Shown here one piece after another: positions 1-9,017 of a stretch of DNA of 64,000 bases. The position numbers were made by a program, and so were the translations under genes. Origin of the DNA: Caulobacter segnis (GTDB lineage Bacteria; Pseudomonadota; Alphaproteobacteria; Caulobacterales; Caulobacteraceae); assembly GCF_003243465.1 (NCBI RefSeq), contig NZ_QFQZ01000015.1, positions 1-64,000 of the forward strand, read 5' to 3'. Positions within the stretch are counted from its first letter, which is position 1. Every line of letters begins with the position of its first letter. The notes below the pieces were generated by a model. That model made no database searches. It was given only the letters and a program-made list of their open reading frames with translations, and was not told the DNA's origin.

Positions 1-215
1 AGCGCCTTCGCGAGTACAGCCTCGGAACGTCCCATGCCGTAGACCCTGGCGGTATCCCACCAAGTTAAGCCCGCCGCCAGGGCCGTATCGACGATTGCCT
101 CCAAACCATCCGGAGTCAGGTGAGAGCCGAAGTAGCCGTCACCGAGCTCGCCGCTGTCGCCCCATGCCCACGTGCCAAGGGCGACCGTGGGGATTTTCAG
201 ATTATCGATTGTCAT
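1..215 (-). CDS. Aldo/keto reductase, N-terminal part only
   Basis: The reverse strand reads from an ATG at 213-215 into MTIDNLKIPTVALGTWAWG, then through GLTWWDTARVYGMGRSE before leaving the window. This is the opening of a NADPH-dependent aldo/keto reductase: the first barrel strand, then the D-x-A-x-x-Y-G motif that holds the catalytic Asp and Tyr. About 71 residues are visible. The gene diverges from an AraC-type regulator starting near 373-385, the arrangement known for YqhC with its aldehyde reductase, so control by that neighbour is likely but inferred. Substrate unknown. Confidence 0.85.
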   Translation of the reverse strand, partial: MTIDNLKIPTVALGTWAWGDSGELGDGYFGSHLTPDGLEAIVDTALAAGLTWWDTARVYGMGRSEAVLAKA

Positions 216-372
216 GTCTGGTCCGTACCTGTTCCGCGGCGAGGTGGGGTGACCAAGCGCCGGCGCCACATTGAGGTCCGGTGAGGCTGGATCGTGAGCC
301 TGATGCGCCGAAATATCTGCCCGATCCTCCCACAGTGCCGAGTTGACGTTGCCGCTGCATCGCGCGCTTGCG

Positions 373-1284
373 ATGATCCGATCCATGGAAACATTGCATG
401 AAATTGCGGGTCTAATTGCCCGGCATGCCTCCGCAGATGGCTTCCACGCCACCCCCATCGAACGCCTAACGCTTGTTCGATCCTCCACCACGACGATGCC
501 GATGCCGAGCGTTTATCGGCCGCAACTGTGCCTCGTCGCGCAAGGACGCAAGGAGGTTAAGTTGGGCGACTGGGTGTTCAGATACGGGCCGGGGCGCTAT
601 GGGGTCGTGACGTACGACCTGCCGGCCACCGGCCACGTCGTCGAGGCCAGACCCGACAAGCCCTATCTTTGCCTCTATCTCGATTTCGATCCGGTCATGC
701 TTGGGGACATGGCTTCGCGTGTGTCGCCGTCGCCGACAGTCCCATCCCCGCCCATAGGCAAGACCGTGTCAGACGCCGGCTCCGATCTGCTCGATGCGGC
801 GACGCGTCTTCTGCGGTTGCTCGACAATCCCATAGCCCAGCCCGTTCTCGGGCCGCTCGCCGAACAGGAAATTCTCTATCATCTTCTTGCTGGCGCTGAT
901 GGCGCCAGGATGCGCCACATCACCGCCAGCCAGGGACGGGTTGCTCAGGTCGGCCGAGCCATAGCCTGGATTGGAAAAAACTTCCGGGAACGGTTCAGCG
1001 TGCGGCAACTCTCCAGGGAAGTCGGCATGAGCCCGTCGACTTTACATGAGCATTTCCGAGCGGTGACAGCGATGACGCCGCTTCAGTTTCAGAAGCAGCT
1101 TAGGCTGCAGGACGCGCGCAGCTTGATGCTGGCCCAGGACATGGATGTGGGGACCGCCGCCTTGCGTGTCGGCTATGAAAGCCCGTCGCAGTTCAGTCGC
1201 GAATATCGTCGCCATTTCGGAGAGCCGCCGGCGCGCGACATCGCCCGATTACGGGCCTCACAAGGTTTGGCCTTGATCGCCTGA
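373..1284 (+). CDS. AraC-family transcriptional regulator with AraC_N cupin domain
   Basis: About 303 residues. The N-terminal half contains the PSVYRPQLCLVAQGRKEV stretch typical of AraC_N-type sensor domains. The C-terminal 100 residues hold two helix-turn-helix units, with FSVRQLSREVGMSPSTLHEHF and then GYESPSQFSREYRRHFGEPP. Starts at 343 (TTG), 373 (ATG) and 385 (ATG) are in frame; I chose 373, but 385 also opens well into METLHEIAGLIARHAS. It is divergent from the aldo/keto reductase and is probably its regulator, as YqhC is for YqhD. The inducer is unknown, perhaps a reactive aldehyde. Confidence 0.85.
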   Translation: MIRSMETLHEIAGLIARHASADGFHATPIERLTLVRSSTTTMPMPSVYRPQLCLVAQGRKEVKLGDWVFRYGPGRYGVVTYDLPATGHVVEARPDKPYLCLYLDFDPVMLGDMASRVSPSPTVPSPPIGKTVSDAGSDLLDAATRLLRLLDNPIAQPVLGPLAEQEILYHLLAGADGARMRHITASQGRVAQVGRAIAWIGKNFRERFSVRQLSREVGMSPSTLHEHFRAVTAMTPLQFQKQLRLQDARSLMLAQDMDVGTAALRVGYESPSQFSREYRRHFGEPPARDIARLRASQGLALIA

Positions 1285-1329
1285 GCCTTGATCATCCGGC
1301 TCGCTGCGAGCGGCGCTGACCTCATCGCT

Positions 1330-1502
1330 GCCGGCGGCCCTGGCATCATGCCGTGCTCGGCATTTTGCTGGCGCGTGTACCGGCGCGGCGGAGAATTCAT
1401 GACCCGCCTAAACGCGGTGCTGAACGACTTTTCGGACCCATAAGCCAAACGCCAACGCGATTTCGGCCAGGAATGGGCTAGCTGTTCGGCGGCCCGCATC
1501 AT
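1330..1502 (-). pseudogene. Decayed C-terminal fragment of a second AraC-family regulator
   Basis: On the reverse strand one frame reads YGSEKSFSTAFRRVMNSPPR followed by RY, an almost exact AraC helix-turn-helix signature. The preceding helix, LAEIALAFG, lies in another frame just upstream, so the coding sequence is shifted between them. There is no upstream sensor domain and no start. It is a remnant left between the intact AraC gene and the alpha-galactosidase. The limits are approximate. Confidence 0.6.
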
Positions 1503-1527
1503 GCGCCGGCGTTTGGGGACCAGCGGG

Positions 1528-2721
1528 TCAGACCTGGGGCTTAACCATCAGCATGACAACGCCATGCGGTGCGACGGCGGCCTCATGGCCATTTCGGGAA
1601 ACGCCCAGGTCCCTACCGGCCCACAGATCGCGAACCCTGACCTTCAGTCCAGCAGGATAATCTAGCTGATCCCAGGTCACGCGGATCGTGGCTGGGGCCT
1701 CGCCGCGATTGAGCAACACGACAGCGCGCCCGCCGCCGTCCAGCGGCCTAGACCAGACCTCCAGAGCGCCTTGCTTGGAAATGCGGCGTCCTTGGACGCC
1801 CAGGGCGTCCTGGTCGATGGCGATGACCTCGCGATTGGTCAGGATCGCCTTGGTGTCGGCGTCCATGTTGGCGATGTCGTTGCCGGCGATCAGCGGCGCG
1901 GCCAACATGGCCCATAGGCTGAAGTGGCTGCGATACTCCTCGGTGGTCATGCCGCCGTTGCCGACCTCGAGCATGTCGGGATCGTTCCAGTGGCCGGGAC
2001 CGGCATAGGGATGAAGCTCGGCGTTCTTGTCGACGATGTTCATCATGCCCAGGCTGTAGTCCTTCACGCCTTCCCAAGCGTCATAGATGTCGCCGGTCGT
2101 ACGCCAGAGGTTGCCGACCTGCGGCCCCCATAGCCACGGCTTGGAGTTTCCCCATTCACAGATGGAGAACACGATGTCCCGGCCGCTTTCCTGCAAAGCG
2201 CGCGACATGATGTAGTACGAGGTTGGGGCATGCTGGTCGCCGGCCATGCACCAGTCGTACTTCAGGTAGTCCACGCCCCAGGCGGCGTATTGGCGCGCAT
2301 CCTGATACTCGTGGCCCCAACTGCCTGGCCTGCCGCCGCAGGTCTTCAGGCCCGCATCCGAATAGATACCAAACTTCAGGCCCTTGGAGTGGATGTAGTC
2401 GCCCAGCGCCTTCATCCCGCCAGGAAAACGCTCGGCGTCGGGCTGGATGTCGCCGTGCGCGTCACGCGCCCCCTGCCAGCAGTCGTCGATGACCACATAT
2501 CGATAACCGGCGTCCCGCATGCCCGAGCTCACCAGGGCGTCGGCCGTCTTACGGATCAGGGCCTCGTCAACGTTGCAGGCGAACTTGTTCCAACTGTTCC
2601 AGCCCATCGGCGGGGTGCGCGCCAGCCCATTGTCGGCAAGAGCCGGCGGCGCCTCGTCGGCCAGCACGGGCGAAGTGACGCAAAGGGTAAGGCCAGCGAC
2701 AAGTGCGACGATGGATTTCAC
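1528..2721 (-). CDS. Alpha-galactosidase, glycoside hydrolase family 27
   Basis: 397 residues with an export signal (MKSIVALVAGLTLCVTSPVLA) and then the GH27 hallmark TPPMGWNSWNKFACN at about 36-50. The catalytic nucleophile is Asp156 in YLKYDWC and the acid/base is Asp211 in LWRTTGDIYD. It would remove alpha-1,6-linked galactose from galactomannan or raffinose-type oligosaccharides in the periplasm. The gene is last of three on the minus strand (receptor, flavoprotein, galactosidase), starting 24 bases after the flavoprotein gene ends. Length and motifs are those of an intact enzyme. The natural substrate is inferred from the neighbouring mannoside genes. Confidence 0.95.
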   Translation of the reverse strand: MKSIVALVAGLTLCVTSPVLADEAPPALADNGLARTPPMGWNSWNKFACNVDEALIRKTADALVSSGMRDAGYRYVVIDDCWQGARDAHGDIQPDAERFPGGMKALGDYIHSKGLKFGIYSDAGLKTCGGRPGSWGHEYQDARQYAAWGVDYLKYDWCMAGDQHAPTSYYIMSRALQESGRDIVFSICEWGNSKPWLWGPQVGNLWRTTGDIYDAWEGVKDYSLGMMNIVDKNAELHPYAGPGHWNDPDMLEVGNGGMTTEEYRSHFSLWAMLAAPLIAGNDIANMDADTKAILTNREVIAIDQDALGVQGRRISKQGALEVWSRPLDGGGRAVVLLNRGEAPATIRVTWDQLDYPAGLKVRVRDLWAGRDLGVSRNGHEAAVAPHGVVMLMVKPQV

Positions 2722-2745
2722 GATGGGTCCTTTATATTCGGTGGT

Positions 2746-4248
2746 CTAGCGCGCGGCGAGAAAGGCTTCATGCGGCACGGCCAGCGCCTTGGCGCGGTCG
2801 ATCGCCTCACGCATCCTGCGCATCGCGCTATCCAGTTCGGTCGGGGTGAAATAATCCGCCATCGGATCATGGGCCGGTGGCAGGCGCTCGAAGCCGGCGA
2901 ACATCGAAAGCCAACTGGGGTCCTGGAACGACTCCCATTCGTAGCGAACGAACGTCCCGCGACGCTCGAACATCCGCATCTTGTGGGCTAGGGCCTCAGG
3001 CGGGTTCAAGCTGCGCACGGCGTCCCACATCGGCTCGCCGACGCGGCCATTGGCGATGTAGTGAAGCAGGAGGAAGTCGCGGATCCGAGCATATTCCAGG
3101 CGGGTGATACGGTTGTATTCCTCGGCCAGGGCCGGATCGAAACCACGATCTGGAAAGAGCTGGCCCAGACGTTCCACGCCGCTCTGGATCAGGACGATGC
3201 TCGTCGATTCCAGCGGCTCGAGGAAGCCCGCGGCCAGGCCCAGGGCGACGCAGTTTTTTCTCCAGAACGTGCGGCGGTGACCCGTGCGAAAGCGCAGGAA
3301 ATTGGGCTCGGCCAAGGCCCGTCCTTCCAGGCGCGAGGCGAGCGTGGCGGCGGCCTCGTCGTCGGAGATATGCGCGCTGGCGTAGACGTAGCCATTGCCG
3401 ACGCGATGTTGCAGTGGGATTCGCCATTGCCAGCCCGCGGCCAGGGCCGTGCTTCGCGTATAGGGCGTCAACGGGCCGTCGCGCTCGCAGGGCATGGCCA
3501 CCGCCCGATCGCAGGGCAGAAGATCGCTCCAATCGTCGTAGTCCACACCCAGCGCCTGGCCCAGCAGCAGGCTGCGAAAGCCAGAGCAGTCGATGAAGAG
3601 GTCCGCCGCGAGCGTCTTTCCATCGGCAAGCGTTACGCCGGTCAGGAGACCACTTTCGCCGTCTCGCTCGACTTCGATCACGGCCCCCTCGATGTGGGTC
3701 ACGTTCAGTTCGGACGTCGCCTTTTGCCGCAGGAAGCCGGCGAAGAGGCCGGCGTCGAAATGAACGGCCCAATTGAAGACGCCCAGGTCGTTTGGCGGCG
3801 AGGCAGGCGGATCCATCATCTGGTTGGCAAGCGCAAGCTGCGTACAGAGGCTGTAGGCCTCCAGCGGGGTGGTGTCGCCCTCGGCGCGGCGGCGCAGCCA
3901 GAATTGGTGGAACGGGGTGCCGCGTGAGGGCATGCCGTAGAGGCCGAAGGGATGAAAGAAGCGGCCGCCGGGCCGGTTCCAGCCTTCGAATTCGATTCCG
4001 AGCTTCACCGTACCCTGGGTGGCGGCCATCACCTGCGCCTCGGTGACCCCGATATCGCGGAAATAGTCGCGGATCGCCGGAACGGTCGCCTCACCCACAC
4101 CGACGGTGCGGATATCAGGCGACTCCACGACGGTGATGGCGATGTTCTGGCGCGCCAACCGGCCAGCCAGCCAGGTCGCGGCCATCCAACCGGCCGTGCC
4201 GCCGCCGACGATGAGGATGGATCGGATTGGAGAAGGTTGATCGCTCAT
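2746..4248 (-). CDS. Tryptophan-halogenase-family FAD-dependent protein
   Basis: 500 residues. The N-terminal FAD-binding motif VGGGTAGWMAA is at 14-24, the conserved Lys82 sits in TVKLGIEFEGW, the family signature WQWRIP is at 273-278, and LEPLESTSI holds the conserved Glu-Ser pair. These residues place it in the flavin-dependent halogenase fold. Homologues of this type are commonly found beside TonB-dependent receptors in Caulobacter and Xanthomonas sugar loci, where no halogenated product is known, so actual halogenation is uncertain. It lies between the receptor and the alpha-galactosidase in one transcription direction. Confidence 0.88.
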   Translation of the reverse strand: MSDQPSPIRSILIVGGGTAGWMAATWLAGRLARQNIAITVVESPDIRTVGVGEATVPAIRDYFRDIGVTEAQVMAATQGTVKLGIEFEGWNRPGGRFFHPFGLYGMPSRGTPFHQFWLRRRAEGDTTPLEAYSLCTQLALANQMMDPPASPPNDLGVFNWAVHFDAGLFAGFLRQKATSELNVTHIEGAVIEVERDGESGLLTGVTLADGKTLAADLFIDCSGFRSLLLGQALGVDYDDWSDLLPCDRAVAMPCERDGPLTPYTRSTALAAGWQWRIPLQHRVGNGYVYASAHISDDEAAATLASRLEGRALAEPNFLRFRTGHRRTFWRKNCVALGLAAGFLEPLESTSIVLIQSGVERLGQLFPDRGFDPALAEEYNRITRLEYARIRDFLLLHYIANGRVGEPMWDAVRSLNPPEALAHKMRMFERRGTFVRYEWESFQDPSWLSMFAGFERLPPAHDPMADYFTPTELDSAMRRMREAIDRAKALAVPHEAFLAAR

Positions 4249-4261
4249 GGTCGCCCCAGAA

Positions 4262-4301
4262 CAAAAAGGGAGCCTGCCGGCCGCAGGATGCCGACAGGCT
4301 C
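4262..4301 (-). terminator. Rho-independent terminator after the TonB-dependent receptor
   Basis: Read on the minus strand, GAGCCTGTCGGC pairs with GCCGGCAGGCTC (11 of 12 bases) around an 8-base loop, and the stem is followed by CCCTTTTTG. It lies just past the receptor stop and before the flavoprotein start. It may cut transcription down so that the receptor is made in excess over the two downstream genes. Confidence 0.75.
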
Positions 4302-4320
4302 GCAGGGGGGAGAGTTTAGA

Positions 4321-7300
4321 TCAGTACTTGAAGCGCACGCCAGCCACGTAGCGGGCCTCAAAGACGTTGTTGTAGGCGTGCTGGTCTTTCCAGGTGAGGT
4401 AGTACTTCTCGTATTCGCTGGTCAGGTTGGTGCCCTGGACATAGACGGTCAGGTTCGGCTTGACGTCGTAGCTGACCGAGGCGTCCAGATAGTTCGTCGG
4501 CGCCTGATACATCTCCAGTCCCGAGATGCCGCCGAAGTCTTGCGAGACCGCGCGCTTGGAGCGGTAGTTCCAGGCGATGCGAGCCTGAAGCCTGTCGTCC
4601 TGGTAGTAGGCAGCGAGGTTGGCTTGGTACTTGGAGTTGTCCTGGAAGGGGATGGACGCTCCGGCCAGGTCGGTCTTGCCCGACTTGGACGGCGAGTAGG
4701 TAAAGTTGGTGTCGACGCCGAAGTTCGACAGCATCGATGGCATGAACGGCAGGTCGCTGAAGGCCAGCTTGGCCCCGGCCTCCACGCCCTTGAGGGTGCC
4801 GCCGTCGCCCTGCACCTGGGTGCTGATCGAGACGGTGCGATTGCGCACCACTCCGTCGTTGTCGGGCAGGTCGGTGCGCACGATCGTGCCGCTCTGAATG
4901 AAGCTATCGACCTCGATGTAGAAGGCGCCCAGGCTCAACAAGCTGCCGCGACCCAGATAATATTCCAGCGAGCCTTCGAAATTGTTGGCGCGCCATGGAT
5001 CCAGGTCCGGGTTGCCGTTCTGACTGCCGCCGGTGACGCGGAACACCGGAGACCCCGGATTGGACGTGTCGATGGCGTAGGTCGGGTTCAGGCCGCCGCC
5101 CCACTGGTTGAGATCCAGGAGCGTCATGGTCTTGGAGGCCGCGACGCGAAGCTTCAGGTTTTCGCTGAGGTCGAACGCCAGGTTGAGAGCCGGCAGGACG
5201 TCGGTGAAGTCGCGCTTGGTTTCGACGGTGCCGGCCAGCAGGTTGGCCACGCCGTAGGGGCGAGGGCTGCCGGTGACGTACTGGGTAATGTCCAGCTTGG
5301 TCTGGATGACCTTGACGCCGGCATTGCCGGTGAACGGCAAGCCGAAGACCTCGCCCTTGAAGTCGCCCTGGATGTAGCCCGAGGTCTGTTTGACGCCGAC
5401 ATTGAACGAGGCGCCGGGGTTCATCACCTCGACATTGCCAGGGTAGTAGCTGTTCTGGAACGCCAGGGCGTTGTCCATGGCCGCCGGGTCAAGGACGTAC
5501 ATTGAGGGCACGCCCGCGACACCCGGGCTGAACAGCTTGACCTGGCCGTTGAGAGTCGGGTCGTTGGCCTTACGGGTCAGCCCGGCGGTGTAGTAGCCCG
5601 ACGCATCGCCGGCGCTGCAGCTGCTGTCGCTGACGGGGACGTCGAAGGCCTTCCACTTGACCAAGCAGCCCGTGCCGGTCGAGCTGCTGCTGGCGTAGAG
5701 CGGCGCCACGCGGTCGAATTCGAAGTCGTCGACCGAGCGCTCGGAATAGCGCGCGCCGGCCGAGAGCTTGAAGCTGTCGTTGAGGGCGTACTCGCCGTCG
5801 GCGCGGATGACCTTCAGGTCGCCCTCGCGGCGGTAGTTGCCTTCCGAAGACATCGTCTTGAGCGCATAGCTGTTGATGTTGCTCAGCTCGGACAGCAGCT
5901 GGCTGGGCAGGGTGAACACCGGCTTGTCGCCCGTATAGTTGACCTTGGCCTGCAGCGACGAGGCGCCGGCCACGGTGTTGACCTGGTAGCCCCCCGCGTT
6001 GAAGACGCGGTCGCCGCCCAGCGAGGTCGGATAGTGACCCACGCCGCCCGGTTGCCATTGCGAGCCGTCCGAGAGGCTGAACTGCAGGTAGCTTTGGTCG
6101 TAATACTGGTGGGCCTTGCCGTAGATGCCGCGCACCGAGCCGGTGAACTTGCCGCCGTTGTCGTACTTCAGTTCCAGATTGTAGTTCTGGGACTTGGACT
6201 GGTAGCGGTCGTTCTGGGCGTAGGAGTCGAAATTGCCCAGGTCGTAATTGTAAACCTGGGTGGTGTTGACATGGTAGCCGCCCACGACCGCGCCGGTGTC
6301 GCGCGACTGGCCCGGCGTGAATTCGGCGGCCTGCCAGTTGACGTTCTGCATCTGGAAGCCGGCGGTGCGGTCGTGCTCGTCCTGGTCGGTGAAGAACGCC
6401 TCGCCCACCAGTTCCAGCGCGTCGTTGATCTTGAACTGGACCGCGGCGTTGACGCCCAGGCGCTCACGTTCGTTGATCTTGTTCCAGCCGGTGAAGCCCT
6501 GGGGCACGATGAACGTGTCGTTGGCGTCGCCGTCGCCGTTGACGTCGATGCCGCCAGTGACCGGCGTCCCATGCGGACGGTTGGTCGGCGAGAAGCCGTT
6601 GCTGGAGGTCGCGTCGGCGGTGCCCTCATTGTGCAAGGTCGCGCCGTAGCTTTCCTGGATGCCGTTATGGGAGTTCGACAGCCGCACGTCCGAATAGGCC
6701 GCCGACAGCAGAGCGCCGAAGCGATCGTTGCGGAAGGAGATCAGGCCGTTGACGTTGGGGTCATACTTGCTGGTCTTGTCGCCGTAGGAGCCTTCGACCG
6801 CCGCGGCCAGCGTCACGCCGTCCTTCAGGTCGAACGGCCGGCGGGTCTTCAGATTGACCGTGCCGCTGATGCCGGCGTTGAGCTCGTCCCCTGTCGTCGA
6901 CTTGATGACGTCGGCGCCCGAGAACAGCTGGGAGGGAATGTCGTTGAAGTTGGGTTGCACCGTCGTGATCGACTGCGCGCCCAGATAGACCTCGCCGTTC
7001 AACAGGGTCGAGACCTGGGGCAGACCCCGGATGTTGATGGTCGAACCTTCGCCGGCGCTGCGCAGGATCTGCACGCCGGGAATGCGCTGAAGCGAGTCCG
7101 AAATCGTATTGTCGGGCAGCTTGCCGATGTCTTCGGCCGAAATGGCGTCGACCACCGAGGCGGCGTCGCGCTTGATGTTCACCGCGCGCTGTTGCGAAGC
7201 GCGGATGCCGGTGACGACCACCTCCTCGACGGTGGAGGCGTCGGTCGTCTGACCCGCCGCCGGCCCGTCCTGGGCTGTCGCCAAGGCCGGCGCCGCCATC

Positions 7301-7359
7301 GCGATCATCGAGACCGCCGCGAGTAATCCGCTCCGGCGCATATTTGTTGAATGCTTCAT
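4321..7359 (-). CDS. TonB-dependent outer membrane receptor, sugar-locus type
   Basis: 1012 residues. It has a signal peptide ending near PALATAQ, then a TonB-box-like EEVVVTGIRASQQRAV, a plug domain with ISDSLQRIPGVQI, and a long beta-barrel ending in a terminal aromatic residue (VAGVRFKY). There is no N-terminal STN signalling domain, so it is a plain transporter. Its place beside an alpha-galactosidase and an MFS sugar transporter suggests import of oligosaccharides across the outer membrane. The gene diverges from the transporter, with an AT-rich shared promoter region. The substrate is inferred, probably a galactomanno-oligosaccharide. Confidence 0.93.
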   Translation of the reverse strand: MKHSTNMRRSGLLAAVSMIAMAAPALATAQDGPAAGQTTDASTVEEVVVTGIRASQQRAVNIKRDAASVVDAISAEDIGKLPDNTISDSLQRIPGVQILRSAGEGSTINIRGLPQVSTLLNGEVYLGAQSITTVQPNFNDIPSQLFSGADVIKSTTGDELNAGISGTVNLKTRRPFDLKDGVTLAAAVEGSYGDKTSKYDPNVNGLISFRNDRFGALLSAAYSDVRLSNSHNGIQESYGATLHNEGTADATSSNGFSPTNRPHGTPVTGGIDVNGDGDANDTFIVPQGFTGWNKINERERLGVNAAVQFKINDALELVGEAFFTDQDEHDRTAGFQMQNVNWQAAEFTPGQSRDTGAVVGGYHVNTTQVYNYDLGNFDSYAQNDRYQSKSQNYNLELKYDNGGKFTGSVRGIYGKAHQYYDQSYLQFSLSDGSQWQPGGVGHYPTSLGGDRVFNAGGYQVNTVAGASSLQAKVNYTGDKPVFTLPSQLLSELSNINSYALKTMSSEGNYRREGDLKVIRADGEYALNDSFKLSAGARYSERSVDDFEFDRVAPLYASSSSTGTGCLVKWKAFDVPVSDSSCSAGDASGYYTAGLTRKANDPTLNGQVKLFSPGVAGVPSMYVLDPAAMDNALAFQNSYYPGNVEVMNPGASFNVGVKQTSGYIQGDFKGEVFGLPFTGNAGVKVIQTKLDITQYVTGSPRPYGVANLLAGTVETKRDFTDVLPALNLAFDLSENLKLRVAASKTMTLLDLNQWGGGLNPTYAIDTSNPGSPVFRVTGGSQNGNPDLDPWRANNFEGSLEYYLGRGSLLSLGAFYIEVDSFIQSGTIVRTDLPDNDGVVRNRTVSISTQVQGDGGTLKGVEAGAKLAFSDLPFMPSMLSNFGVDTNFTYSPSKSGKTDLAGASIPFQDNSKYQANLAAYYQDDRLQARIAWNYRSKRAVSQDFGGISGLEMYQAPTNYLDASVSYDVKPNLTVYVQGTNLTSEYEKYYLTWKDQHAYNNVFEARYVAGVRFKY

Positions 7360-7510
7360 TTCCCCTGGTGCTCCCTACCTCGTTTTCGAGGGCGATCCGC
7401 AATCGACGGAGGATGCGGACGACGCTGGGCGCAGTCTCGTTCCCTCCCCGCCGCGGCTTGTTACCGTCTGGCTTGGGCAACATCGTTCGGAGCGCCCCGG
7501 CGGTCAACTT

Positions 7511-7527
7511 AAATATTTTGTTTTTTC
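7511..7527. promoter_or_regulatory. AT-rich candidate operator between receptor and MFS genes
   Basis: AAATATTTTGTTTTTTC stands out in GC-rich DNA. A near copy occurs at 16171-16187 before the ROK kinase gene, and a shorter reverse copy at 8941-8953 before the ROK regulator gene. ROK regulators such as NagC and Mlc bind AT-rich sites, so this may be the binding site of the local ROK repressor. Inference only. Confidence 0.45.
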
Positions 7528-7608
7528 TTTTTCTGCCGTACGACCGTGGCAAGGGCGCCGCGTCACTTCCCGGCCGCTAGCCAAGTCGCCCATCGGGAGC
7601 CGTCAATA

Positions 7609-8955
7609 ATGAACAATCAGACCCCTTCTGAACCCGGCGCGCTGACGCCCGCCTTACTGGGCGCTGTCGGCGCGGCCGCCCTGGCGGGCCTGCTTTTCGG
7701 CTTCGACACGGCGGTGATCGCCGGGGTCACGGGTGATATCCGTCGCGTGTTCGATCTCTCACCCGCGATGCTGGGCGTGACGGTGTCGAGCGCGCTGTGG
7801 GGCACGCTCCTGGGCGCGGCCTTCGCCGGAAAGCCCGGCGACCGGTTCGGCAGCCGCGACGGGCTACGCGCCATGGCGATCCTCTATCTGATCTCGAGTC
7901 TGGGCTGCGCGCTCGCCTGGTCCTGGCCCTCGCTGCTGATCGCGCGCTTCATCGGCGGGCTGGCGATCGGAGGCTCATCGGTGTTGGCGCCGATCTATGT
8001 GGCCGAGATCGCCCCGACTCGGCGGCGCGGGGCGTTGGTGGGTCTTTTCCAACTCAATATCGTCGCTGGCATCCTCCTGGCCTATCTAAGCAACGCCCTG
8101 ATCGCGGCCGCGGATCTTGGTGCTTCGGCCTGGCGCTGGAAACTGGCAGTGACCATCGCGCCGGCCGCCCTGCTGTGGCTAGTCCTTGGACCCGCGCCGC
8201 ACAGTCCGCGCTGGCTGGCCGCGCGAGGGCGAACCGCCGAGGCGCAAGAGGCGGCGCGGCGGCTGGGCGGCGGCGCGCCTTCGGCGGGAACCTTGATCCC
8301 CGGCGATGGCGTGCGGTTGTCGTGGCGTCGCCATCGCACCCCCATCCTGCTGGCGGTGGGGCTGGCGATGTTCAACCAGTTCACCGGCATCAATGCCCTG
8401 CTCTACTATCTCAACGACATTTTCGCCGACGCCGGATTCGCGGCCGCCTCGGCCGATCTGCAGGCGGTGATCATCGGCCTGACCAACCTGATCTTCACCC
8501 TGCTGGCGATGGCCGTGATCGATCGCTTCGGACGCAAGCACCTTCTGCTCGTCGGTTCGGTGGGCATGGCCGCTTGCCTGGGCTTGGCGTCCTACGTCCT
8601 GTCCACCGGCCAGCACGCAGGCTGGCTGCTCTACGGACTGATCGGCTTCATCGCCGCCTTCGCCTTCAGCCAGGGCGCGGTGATCTGGGTCTATCTGAGC
8701 GAGATCTTCCCGACCGCCGTGCGGGCCAGGGGCCAGGCTCTGGGCAGCAGCGTCCACTGGCTGGCCAATGCGGTGATCTCCGGACTCTTCCCGATCATCG
8801 CCGCCCGCGCGCCAGGCGCGCCGTTCGCAATCTTCGCCGGCTTGATGTTGGTCCAATTCGTCGTGGTCGCCCTCCTCTACCCGGAAACCAAGGGCGTGGA
8901 CCTTGAAACGCTCGCGGCCAGGCTGGCGCCCAGCGACGTTGAAAAACAAAACTGA
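7609..8955 (+). CDS. MFS sugar transporter (sugar porter family)
   Basis: 448 residues from the ATG at 7609, which follows a GGGAG ribosome site. Twelve hydrophobic segments are visible. Sugar-porter signatures include GFDTAVIAGV in helix 1, GDRFGSRDG in the 2-3 loop, FNQFTGINALLYY in helix 7 and the C-terminal PETKG. It would carry a mono- or disaccharide across the inner membrane by proton symport. It is divergent from the TonB-dependent receptor and directly upstream of the ROK regulator, so it probably completes the uptake route. Galactose, mannose or a small mannoside are plausible substrates. Confidence 0.93.
   Translation: MNNQTPSEPGALTPALLGAVGAAALAGLLFGFDTAVIAGVTGDIRRVFDLSPAMLGVTVSSALWGTLLGAAFAGKPGDRFGSRDGLRAMAILYLISSLGCALAWSWPSLLIARFIGGLAIGGSSVLAPIYVAEIAPTRRRGALVGLFQLNIVAGILLAYLSNALIAAADLGASAWRWKLAVTIAPAALLWLVLGPAPHSPRWLAARGRTAEAQEAARRLGGGAPSAGTLIPGDGVRLSWRRHRTPILLAVGLAMFNQFTGINALLYYLNDIFADAGFAAASADLQAVIIGLTNLIFTLLAMAVIDRFGRKHLLLVGSVGMAACLGLASYVLSTGQHAGWLLYGLIGFIAAFAFSQGAVIWVYLSEIFPTAVRARGQALGSSVHWLANAVISGLFPIIAARAPGAPFAIFAGLMLVQFVVVALLYPETKGVDLETLAARLAPSDVEKQN
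8941..8953. promoter_or_regulatory. Weaker copy of the AT-rich operator motif before the ROK regulator
   Basis: Read on the minus strand this is AGTTTTGTTTTTC, similar to the core of the sites at 7511-7527 and 16171-16187. It overlaps the last codons of the transporter gene, which lowers its weight. If real, it would point to autoregulation of the regulator starting at 9018. Confidence 0.25.
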
Positions 8956-9017
8956 GTATTCTTAAGGCGACGCATGGTGGTATCGATCGGTCCACAGCTT
9001 GAGGATACGGACCGATC

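Noticed and set aside
3952..5505. Plus-strand frame of about 500 codons across the flavoprotein and receptor genes
   Set aside because: It crosses two real minus-strand genes and has no domain of its own.
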